Origin: Pollenia angustigena
Lineage: Eukaryota > Arthropoda > Insecta > Diptera > Polleniidae
NCBI GenBank assembly: GCA_930367215.1
Contig: OV884058.1
Span: 201,332,208-201,396,207, forward strand
DNA length: 64,000 bases
Direction of reading: 5' to 3'
The number at the start of each line of letters is the position of its first letter. Position 1 is the stretch's first letter. The position numbers and the translations under genes were made by a program. This document shows positions 55,541 through 64,000 of the stretch, in pieces. The notes beneath the pieces were generated by a model. The model had not been told where the DNA came from. It did no database searches and worked only from the letters and a program-made list of their open reading frames with translations.

Positions 55541-56135
55541 TGTTTGTTGATGGTAGAGAAATTTTTGAAACCAGTAGCATAAAATACTTGGGTATAATTT
55601 TACAAAGCAATCTCGCTTGGAATGAACACCTACAATTTTTAAGGAAAAAAACAGCTCAATCGGTTGGTATTTTGTATAAATTCCAAAATAAGTTTGATAA
55701 AGATACTAAACTTTCAGTCTATAATGCCCTAATTCAAAGCCATTTGAATTATTTAACCATTTGTTTTGGGTATAAAAAAAATAATGAATTTAAAGCCCTT
55801 CAACGTATGCAAAATAAAGCTCTAAAGACTGTCTACAATCTGCCAATAACATACCCAACTACATCGTTATATATTGATAAATGTCAAACAGTTTTGCCCA
55901 TTTATGGTATTTACAGGATGCAACTTCTCACATACGTATTCAAGTGTCTGCACAATATTGGACATCACACTATACATTTCATAAGGAACAATCATGTGAT
56001 AAATACAAGAAATAATGAAGTAGTCGTGAATTTAATAAATTACCCCTAATTTTAAAAATGAAAATAGAATTTCCGTCTTTAAAACACTTCTTAAACAACA
56101 CATTCGGCAATATATAAATGAACTTTTTATATAAT
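55541..56135 (+). pseudogene. Reverse transcriptase C-terminal fragment
   Basis: The 169-codon frame at 55540-56049 holds IKYLGIILQSNLAWNEHL (the conserved segment after the catalytic core), YNALIQSHLNYLTICFGYKK, LQRMQNKALKTVYNLP and YRMQLLTYVFKCLHN. A frameshift near 56050 moves to FKNENRISVFKTLLKQHIRQ then YINELFI and a stop at 56135, the usual end of such ORF2 proteins. The catalytic YxDD region is upstream of the truncation. Confidence 0.7.
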
Positions 56136-56213
56136 GTTATCGATTTAAATGATCTCAAATTAATTTAATTAACTTTTTGATATACATATCTTTTTTTTTC
56201 AATTAGAAATTGG

Positions 56214-56439
56214 CAAGGTATATTTACACAAGGTAAACTCGTTGGCCCATATGTTTGTCAGCTGATTAACCCTAGTTGGAAACTTAACGTCAAATTTCGT
56301 GTATATGAGAAAAAATTTGTACATGTGTGCGTTAAATTGTTTTTTTTTTTATATGAAGACAATTTTGACAACTCCGTTCCTTTTATAGAGCAGCATGTAT
56401 ACACTCCCAAATGAGTCTACCTTGTGTAAATATACCTTG
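56214..56439. mobile_element. hAT-like MITE, 226 bp, CAAGGTATATTTACACAAGG ends
   Basis: TIR CAAGGTATATTTACACAAGG then TA(A/G)ACTC at both ends (one mismatch in 27) and a perfect 8-bp TSD GAAATTGG (56206-56213, 56440-56447). No coding capacity. Near-perfect ends suggest a young insertion. Confidence 0.9.
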
Positions 56440-56477
56440 GAAATTGGGAATTATTTCCTTGTGAAGGTTACTTTATA

Positions 56478-56791
56478 TTATTATAAAAATTTTTTTTATT
56501 TTTCGAATTTATTCTATGAGTTAAATTTCAGTTATGTATTTTGTAAAGCTTTTTTGTAATAGTTCTATTCCTTTAATTTTTCAGAAATGACTTTATACAC
56601 TACCAGACTATTATATTGTATTTTCTTTTTACATTTTACCTTAGCCTTCCTTTGGAAAGCAATGAGGTATATTGAATGTTCTGAAAAATTAAAGGAATAG
56701 AACTATTACAAAAAAGCTCTACAAAATACATAACTGAAATTAAACTCATAGAATAAATTCGAAAAATGAAAAAAAATGTTTATAATAATAT
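56478..56791. repeat. Large palindrome in the retroposon 3' UTR
   Basis: 56478-56586 and 56679-56791 are nearly perfect inverted repeats of about 110 bp (GAATTTATTCTATGAG, CAGTTATGTATTTTGTA, AAGCTTTTTTGTAATAGTTC, TATTCCTTTAATTTTTCAG) around a 92-bp spacer. Either a MITE inserted in the UTR or an inverted duplication of it. Confidence 0.65.
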
Positions 56792-57306
56792 CTTTTTTTC
56801 TTTTGTTTTTCTTTTTTTCTGTATTTAACATATAATTTTTATGGAAAATATTATTATGCCAACTTGTCTCAATAATGCCTTTAAGGCGCTGAGACCAACA
56901 ATTGTAAATGAATTGATTTGTAAATAAATTTGAAAAAAAAAAGATTTAGTTAATTAACCCACATAGAAATTCAATAGTTTTAAGCAATTTTTAATATTTA
57001 TTGTTACTAAAAATTTATCTTTGTATATTTATTTGTTGTGGGTTAATTCAATTAATCTTCTATAACTTTGCCATTTTTGCACCGATCTGGATCCTATTGG
57101 GCACAAAATGTTCGTATTGAAATAGGCCAAAATTTTATTTTTTTGATATTTGCATTTCAGTCACAGCATCTTTATTAAAAACACAAATAACGGAATATCT
57201 CAAAAACTGTTCTACAATTCTGACTTCATATTCGGATTCAGCGGAAAATTTTACATAAAGATTGGGTGTCAAATTTATTTGGTCAAAAAATTGTCACGTA
57301 GTGTAA

Positions 57307-58519
57307 TTAGATGATTTAATGCCGAATTCGAACTTGAAATAAAATAAAAGAAGAATTAGAAGGAGAATTTTATTATCATTGATTTACTTGCCCGTTTAAC
57401 ATCTTACAGAATTTAAATTATTAAACACCAGCACCATTCCCGATATGGTATTTGCTTTAAAAACTTATGTATATATACATAATTGCTTTCAATTTCACTT
57501 TTTAAATATGAAACTAATGTGTTTTTGTTGTTTCTACACACAACAAGCAAATCGTTTTTTAACTACTTGTGTGGTGTTATTGTAGTATCTACACCAAACT
57601 TTGATAAGTTATATGAGATATAAACGCTTACTTTGGAATTTTACTCCCAAAGTGGCACTGCCAACGAAAAAATTCAATCTTTTTTTACTTGGTTTAAGCA
57701 TTTTATACTTAATTTAAAAAAATTGCGAGATTGATTTTCGAAAGAAATCCTATTTAGGATTGTTTTAGGCCCAGAACAGACGGTGAAACGCAACTGCAAC
57801 GAAACTGCAACTTCTAGTTATTTTCGAGTTTCATTTGAGTTTATGCCATACCCTCCTTTGAGGGACCACACACGACGCGACCATTTTGCGACCGTTTTGA
57901 AATGCATTGGAAATTCATCCCAAGTGTTTGTCTTTCTGTGTATAAACATAATTGAAGCACAGCCGCGAATAACGTTGTAAGTGACAAAATAATTATTTCT
58001 CAGGAAAGCAAAAAAACGCTTTTAAAAGCTGGGATTACCTTTTTTTAATTTTCTTTTTAGATTATGAAAATTAATGATAATGAAAACTTGTATGCAAAAT
58101 ATCAAGAAATTTTAATTTAAAACAACATGCATATTTACATTTTATAATTTTTTTTGTGGAAAAACGACGCATATCCATAATCGCGATGTCATTTAAAAAC
58201 TTTTTCCACTACACAAGCGGCTTTTAAAACGTTATCCCGATTTGCAAAACCATTAGTTTGTATCATTTTTTTAGTAACTTACAACGTTCTTTCACTGGCT
58301 GACTCTTTGTATTGCATTTTGAAGAGGTTAAGGTGCATAATTTTTGATGATATGGTGTTTAAACAATGAAAGATATGTCTTACTATAGTAATGTTAACGA
58401 TAATTTGCAAAAAATAACAGATTTTGCAAAAAGTGGCTTTTACAACGTTATTCGCGGCTGTGATTCAATTATAGAAATTTTTTATTTCGCCAACACATTC
58501 ATATACACTGATAGACAAA
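57307..58519. other. No gene seen
   Basis: TTAGGCCCAGAACAGACGG at 57765 resembles a Harbinger-type end, with no partner found. The 65-codon frame after it has no known motif. Confidence 0.45.
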
Positions 58520-58805
58520 TGCATCTTCATACTGATGATGCTCTAACATCAGAATTGTGACACCAATGTTACTACAAATGGCATCAATGATGCTCACTTT
58601 GTTGAGCCAAACTTTTGGTGAACGAATTATCTCCAGAAAAGAACCTGAAATTTGCCACCTCTTTTATGTGATTTGACAACTTTGGACTACTTTTTGTGGG
58701 TGTACGTAAAGCTCAGGTCTATGCTGATAAACGACGTACTATTGACGAAACTAAAAAAACAGGTGCAAATAGGACCGAAAGGATGGCGTTCAGAAATTAT
58801 TTTTA
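58520..58805 (+). pseudogene. Decayed DD41D-type mariner transposase fragment
   Basis: Fragments in different frames read FGERIISRKEP, CDLTTLDYFLWVYVK and AQVYADKRRTIDETKK in order. These correspond to the region from before the third catalytic Asp to the C-terminus of DD41D transposases. Several frameshifts are present and no TIR could be identified. Much older than the 35.4-kb copy. Confidence 0.55.
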
Positions 58806-60238
58806 AACATTAAATATCTTAAAATGTATGTGCTAATGGAGTGAAAATTTGGGTAATTTCATTGAACTTGTTGTGTTTTATGTTTAAAAAGTGTTCTACG
58901 CCTTTAGAAAAAAAACCCCTCTGATAAAATGGCTTATATTGCTAATCAATTGTTTTTGCAAGAAACAGCATTTTGATTTAAAAGTTTCGGTTGAACCCTT
59001 TTAAGTCAAATTTAGGCCAGTAGTATAAGCAATGTCTTAAAGCAATATCGGTTAACGAAGAGTTTGGTCTTTTTGTTTTTAAAAGAAATTTAATTCGAAA
59101 ATGTTTCGATCGCTCCTATGTTACCAAATAAGAAGATTGAACAATTATACATTATCAATTTTTTTTTTAAATAATGTTTAAATCTAAAATTTTTACTAAC
59201 GTTTCAAACTCCTTTGTGTACCAACATTTACCTGCCAAATATCTTACTTTTGTGAATACAAAGTTAAGAAAAGAAGAAAAACTTGTAAGTGAAGGCCCAG
59301 AAAGCATAAAACGTTGTGTTCTTTTCTTTGTGGCTGTGTTCTGCTGTCTGTAAATTATTACAGCAATTTCTATTTATGGTTTCTTATCTTTATTTTTATT
59401 TTCTTTATACCATATTTATTTTTTTTTTGATTATGTATGTTCTTCTTTTTTCAACTGCTATTTAAATTTTAATTGTACTTAGTTTCTTAGATTATTTGTT
59501 ATATGAAAGACTTTCATCTTTGTTTTATAACTTTATTAAGTAGTTCTTTTTGTAATAATTGCTTGACTTTATTTTTGATTTTTTTTTAAGAAAGTTGGGC
59601 AATTAAACACTATTAACTTTAAAAGACTTGCCAAGTGATAACGTGTTTTTATGGATCTTGTTAAGCAATTAATGAAATTTTTTAAATGGTTTTTAAATAC
59701 CTGGAGTTACAGGAAATATTTGTGATTTTACAAATATACCAAATCCGAAAGTCAGTAATTTCTTAAAACGATTTTGCTTATCTATCTAATTAAATGGCCT
59801 TAGATTGTCTCAGGTATAACATTTTGTATTGTTTTAAGTGCCCTACTTGCATATTTGAAATTTTGTGAATTTGATTACAAACATTTTTATTAAAATAAGT
59901 GAAGCAACTTCTATAAATGACAAGATTTTTCTTGCTAACGAATTATTTTACTTGTAAAAACACACATTCGATTTTATTTCCGAATCACGTATGTGGAATA
60001 AAATACCCAAAAAAAAGTTTTTATCGCATTGAGAAGCAATTTAAAACTATAAGAAAAAGATGAAGATCGTTTGGATACAAAAGCTTAATTTCTGAGTGAC
60101 ATTTCTACATTTTCGCAGTATATTTCTGGAATTCTATACCCTTTAGCTTTTAACTTTTAAGTAACGCACGAAAATTTAAGGAAAATATTTTTTAACTATT
60201 TTCAGCATAGCACTCTGAAACAAAATTACTTGAGATTA
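58806..60238. other. No gene seen
   Basis: AT-rich, without recognised ORFs, exons or inverted repeats. Confidence 0.5.
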
Positions 60239-60782
60239 AAATTTCCCGGACTTTTTCTATTCCCGGGAAACGAAACGAAAAATATCTTATTCTCGGGAAT
60301 CCCGGGATTTTTTGAATAAATCAATGATTTCATTAAATGAGTTTAAGAGAAAATGTTTACTTTTTTAAAAGAATATACCGAAAGACGTGCTCTCGCTTTC
60401 TACAGACGTTGGTTTTATAGTAAGAAGCGCATCATACAAAGATGTTAAATTTGTTGGCCTGTTACCCGTGGCTTCAAGGACTTCAACTTCTTTTTTAAAG
60501 ATATTTTCAGGCTTTCGTATTTTCTACTTCAAAAAGCTTTTTAGACATTTCATCGGCAATTTAAAATACGGTTGATTTATTGGCGTAGGAAAAATAGTTC
60601 GATTTGAAGGTAGTTTTTAGTAAATAATATCTTTTTATTGCTCGTTTCTGATTTTAACGATGCTAACAAATTAAAATTTCACAAAATTTAATTTTAAATT
60701 CCCGAAAATTCCCGAAAAACAATTTCCCGGGATTAATTCAAAAAAAGTATCCCAGGATTCCCGTTAATTCTTTCCCGCGTAG
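60239..60782. repeat. CCCGGGA-rich element, copy 2
   Basis: Both ends of the stretch are rich in TTCCCGGGA, ATTCCCGAAAA and CGGGAATCCCGGGATT motifs in opposite orientation (60239-60315 and 60700-60782). It resembles the 45326-46960 element. Exact ends were not resolved. Confidence 0.45.
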
Positions 60783-60849
60783 AAACTCAATTAAAATTCA
60801 TAGAATTATTTAAATTTTTTATTGTTAAAATATATTGTTTTATTCTTTT

Positions 60850-61686
60850 TATACCCTTCATTCACAGGTGGAAATGGGTATATATAAGTTTGTAATTCCG
60901 TTTGTAATTTCTACAATTTCTTAGACCCTGTAAAGTATATATATTCTGGGTCCTTATGAGAAGAGAAGTTGATTTAACGATATCCGTCCGTCTGTCCGTC
61001 TTACGTTTGATATGTGTTTTCCGGAGACTCCAGACATGATAGCGGCTAGGTTGTTTTATATTTATGTCACATAAATTCCACCATTTCTTGCTATTGAAAT
61101 TCAGCCAGATGGATCCAACAATGGCTGAGATATGACCAAAAAACCACGACTGCCTCTAATTTTTCCAAAAAAATCCCTTGTGGTTGTTGTATTTTTATTA
61201 CTTTTTTCTGTATATCTGGAGAACGGCAAGAGCCAAAGTTTTCAAATTAGGTACAAACATTCAGGTTATAAATACACACCATCGTACAAAATATGGGCGG
61301 GATTGGAGAAGTGGGCATGGTACCTCCCATACAAAAAGTATTAAAAATTGTATAAAAACCTAAATTTTTTGACTGTAATATGACCTATGGTTACGCCTTA
61401 TATATCAAAAGATCGGAAATTTTTAATAGAAAATATTTTCTGAAAAACTCGGGAAAATCGGTTCAGATACGAAAAGGTTATGACCAAAATATACCCATTT
61501 TCGGGAACCCGAGTCCAAGTTTTATAACCAAAATAACTGGCAAATTTCTTCTTTACCACTTCGGTATATATAACCAAAATAACTGGCAAATTTCTTCTTT
61601 AACAATCGGTATATAAATCTGTCAAATCGGTTAAGAAATAGCAGAGTTATTACCAAAATACTCCCAAAAATTACTCTTTTTTATAA
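60850..61686 (+). repeat. Dispersed fly repeat (ATACCCTTCA ... CCGTCCGTCTGTCCGTC)
   Basis: Starts ATACCCTTCATTCACAGGTG and has GTATATATATTCTGGGTCC and CGATATCCGTCCGTCTGTCC. Two direct copies of AACCAAAATAACTGGCAAA then TTTCTTCTTT lie at 61527 and 61570. I know such sequence to be common in fly genomes but cannot name the family. The frames at 61132-61616 are not coding. Confidence 0.55.
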
Positions 61687-61689
61687 TTA

Positions 61690-62390
61690 AGTGACAACTT
61701 AAAATCTCCTCCTCAATCTTCACCCAAACGTCGAAAATCTTCGAAAAAAAATAAAGAAACAAATGAAATAATTTCTGTCACTCCTGCCAACTGTGCTCAA
61801 TATCTGGTACGGTGAGTCCTAAACCAGGTCCTGTTGTTGTTAAGTCTCCTGATTTTCCTTGTTCATCATCTCAAGTCATTAACGGAGAAACCTTACCTAT
61901 CGTTCAAAATTACAATAAAAACGAGCAACAAAAAATCAATCCTGCCACTGTTTCTCAAAACAAAGAAAATGACGGGAATATATCTTACACGCATAGAGGA
62001 CTACAGGTGATTCCTCCAAGCAAACATATATTTCTATCACGTCTTGCATCTGATACAACAGCAGAGGAAATTGATTATTATATTTAATCTAAAATAAGCA
62101 TGAGCTCTGGTATAACCGTCCATAAATTTACATACTCGCAACAGAGAAGCATATCTTTTAAGATATCTGTCCCTTTTGACATTTTTAGTCAAGTTGTTGA
62201 TCCGTCATTCTGGCCTCTTCATGTCTTAGTCCGTGAATATGAATATAATAATAACAATCGCAATACTGCTCATCTTCCTTCTCGTGTGTCAACTTTCTCA
62301 AAAAACTTAATAATATATCAGATTATCAACTTTTTATTATTTACCAGAATGTTCGTGGTCTTTAATCCAAACTTTCAAGCTTATATTTAC
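61690..62390 (+). pseudogene. CR1-like retroposon ORF1 fragment
   Basis: Disjointed frames read PPSKHIFLSRLASDTTAEEI, DYYI, a stop, VHKFTYSQQRSISFKISVP and VVDPSFWPLHVLVREY. The pattern resembles the RNA-binding domain of ORF1 in CR1/L2-type elements (a SFK-x-SVP strand, then DPSFWP). Several stops and frameshifts; non-functional. Confidence 0.6.
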
Positions 62391-64000
62391 AAAGCTTTAA
62401 TTTAAATCATCATATTGTTGTATTCACCGAAACTTGGTTGAACAACAGTTTTTTGAACTCGGAAATACTTTGCAATAATTTTCATATTTTTTGTCGAGAT
62501 AGAATTACAACTACGACTGGTGGTGGAGTGTTAATTGCTATCTCAAACATTTTTCCAATGGAAGAAATAAAATAAGACGAGTTCGTTGCAGTGTCTTTAA
62601 AGATAAATAACATCAAAATATTTATAACTTGTTCCTACATCCCACCTCATTCTGATCCAATTGTCTACAAACAACATATAGAAGCAATTAAAAACGTACA
62701 CAGAAAAAATTATTTTTCCAATTCAAACAAAAAATTTGTAGAATCAAACAATTTTCCTATAAACAAATTCGCATATTCAAACAATTTATTTGCATTTTGT
62801 TTATTGAAAAAAAAACACTGATTTTTTCAAACAAATAATTTAACTGAATCAAACAAAAAGTTTACTGAAATTCATATACTAAATTTCAAAATCAAAAAAA
62901 AAAACAGGTTTTTGCACAAGCAATGATGCGCACACAAGCAGGCACTGTATTAGAAGATGATGGCAGAGAGAGCAGAGCGGCCGGCTGGCTTTGAGACACA
63001 TTTTTTTGTTGGAATAATTTTTGAACGAAGTTCTTTTTTTATACACACAATGTTTTTCGTCATCACTCACTGTTGCTGTATTCTTTCCTTTGCTAATGAA
63101 GAAGAAATGTAACCCAAAAACGGCGACAGACCGACTCGATATGTTTTTCGTCATCATTATATTTTTGTATTTGATGTATTTAAGCAAACAGTTTGAAAAA
63201 ATTGAATACGGGATTTTGGTTTTTTTTTAACCAACTTTGAAACAAACCAAAAATTTATTTTGTTTCTTATAATGTTGTTGTTGTTTCTGTTGTTTAAAAA
63301 GAGTGAAACGTTTTTTTACCTGCTATTTTTTTTTTTTTTTACTTCAAACCTCTTCATCTTTCTTACTGTTGTACTTTTTTAAAGTGTCCAAAAATAGACT
63401 GTATGTGCTTTTTGTTGTAGTTCTTATATTTCACATTAGGAAGTGTTGCTTATGATCAAATAAAAAAATGCAAAAAGACGACAACATTAAAGAGCGTTAA
63501 ATATTTCATACAAAATTATGAAAACTTGAAACCAATAACGCGTGTATTATATTTTTGAATGGTTGTCAACATTTTTGTTGGTTAAATAAAAATCAAACCA
63601 TAATTTTAATTGAATCAGTAAAAAAATTTGTAGAAATTAAAAAAATTTTCAAACAAGCGTTTGTTTGAAAATATGTAATTCGGCAATAATTTTTTCTGTG
63701 TAACTTTAAAACTCAGCTCCGTTGATTTAATTTTTGTGTTTGGTGATTGTAATTTGCCTAGTATTTCATGGGAATTTTCAGCTGAACAAAGTTATTACTT
63801 GCCCACGCAAAGTAATGATATTGGAGATGAAGTTTTTAGAAATATATCAGATTTATATCTGCATCAAATAAATGGTATTTGTAACATTTATGGGAAACTG
63901 CTGGATTTAATATTTGTGAACGAGCAAAATGAATGTATTGTAAACCGTATTGACCCTGTTACTTTACCTGAGGCTCTTTATCATCCTGCAATAGAAATAA
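62330..64000 (+). pseudogene. CR1-like retroposon ORF2 endonuclease, split and running off the window
   Basis: The first part (to 62697) reads SFNLNHHIVVFTETWLNNSF, FCRDR, TTTTGGGVLIAISNIFPMEE, SYIPPHSDPIVYKQHIEAI; the second (63702 on) reads VDLIFVFGDCNLPSISWEFS, DIGDEVFRNISDLYLHQING and GKLLDLIFVNEQNEC. These are successive motifs of the apurinic endonuclease domain (TETWL, GGGV, GD-x-N, LDLIF). Between them lies the 62698-63701 insertion. At least one stop and one frameshift occur. The reverse transcriptase would be beyond 64000. Confidence 0.7.
62698..63701. mobile_element. Inverted-repeat element with ACACAGAAAAAATTATT ends
   Basis: 1004 bp. TIR ACACAGAAAAAATTATT at both ends; flanks AACGT and AACTT may be a diverged 5-bp TSD. 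It splits the CR1-like endonuclease between two conserved motifs. Sub-terminal repeats of AAACAAA(A)TTTGTAGAA. A partial copy lies at 52566-52760. No transposase; superfamily unknown. Confidence 0.6.

Larger units (their letters stand above)
55541..56945 (+). mobile_element. 5'-truncated non-LTR retroposon (CR1/Jockey-type)
   Basis: Begins in the reverse transcriptase C-terminal region and ends with a 3' UTR (AATAATGCCTTTAAGGCGCT then GAGACCAACAATTG) and an A-rich tail at 56934-56944. It sits in the centre of the foldback at 55064-57303. Its own 3' UTR was later hit by a 226-bp MITE and contains a large palindrome. TSD not resolved. Confidence 0.6.
55064..57303. mobile_element. Foldback element with CACTACGTGACAA ends, copy 2
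   Basis: Ends CACTACGTGACAA at both sides, flanked by TAA (55061-55063, 57304-57306). Arms of 250-470 bp pair through AATCTTTATG, CGCTGAATCCGAAT, TGAAGTCAGAATTGT, GAACAGTTTTTGAGATATTC and ACTGAAATGCAAATATC. The centre is occupied by a non-LTR retroposon tail (about 55541-56945), which itself holds a MITE. Same ends as the 15177-16294 element but different arm sequence. Confidence 0.7.

Noticed and set aside
57765..57785. Harbinger-type TIR (TTAGGCCCAGAACAGACGG)
   Set aside because: No inverted partner or second TTA could be found in the window; left as a solitary similarity.

Overview
This is eukaryotic DNA from an insect, most likely a higher (brachyceran, perhaps calyptrate) fly. The sequence is very AT-rich, genes are sparse and split by long introns, insect-type splice signals are present, and the mobile elements belong to fly and other insect lineages (DD41D mariner, hAT, PIF/Harbinger, Transib-like, pogo-like, Helitron, Jockey and CR1-like retroposons, tRNA-derived SINEs). 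There is nothing bacterial here: no operons, no CRISPR array, no rRNA or complete tRNA gene. The species call is inference.

Host genes are few. (1) A one-exon gene at 14225-14947 (+) encodes an unrecognised secreted 240-residue protein, with a poly(A) signal just downstream. (2) A split gene on the minus strand encodes an unrecognised secreted, Ala/Gln- and Lys/Glu-rich protein. Its main exon (42974-44096) runs from a good 3' splice site directly before the ATG to a good 5' splice site. A phase-matched terminal exon lies 11.9 kb away at 30978-31084, followed by a poly(A) signal. A possible first exon lies at 53828-53872. If all three belong together, the gene spans about 23 kb and its two introns are mostly mobile elements.

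Most of the remaining sequence is transposon on transposon. Left part (0.2-9.3 kb): a dispersed fly repeat, a SINE, a deleted DD41D mariner (2483-3379), a Harbinger-type MITE, a hAT-like MITE, and a Helitron-like element (6671-9324) that carries a Transib-like element (7073-8797). 11.5-18.8 kb: foldback elements, one with CACTACGTGA ends, and a hAT MITE. 19.5-30 kb: a nest at least five levels deep. A mariner relic holds a Harbinger MITE and a 9.9-kb hAT-like insertion; that holds a 6.8-kb hAT-like insertion with mirrored minisatellite arrays; inside this are a foldback element and a further hAT. 31-41.3 kb (intron of gene 2): further foldbacks and hATs, an almost intact DD41D mariner (35420-36720) with a single in-frame stop, and a second nest at 37068-41324. 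45-52.5 kb: a Jockey-like endonuclease fragment, hAT-in-hAT, and hAT-in-Harbinger. 55-57.3 kb: a foldback holding a non-LTR reverse-transcriptase tail and a 226-bp MITE. 61.7 kb to the window end: a decayed CR1-like retroposon split by a 1-kb inverted-repeat element.

Many insertions could be bounded by direct reading of terminal inverted repeats (TIRs) and target-site duplications (TSDs): 8 bp for hAT, TTA/TAA for Harbinger type, TA for mariner and pogo, 5 bp for the Transib-like element. In several cases a second copy in the window shows the empty site. No database search was possible, so family names rest on these hallmarks and on protein motifs.
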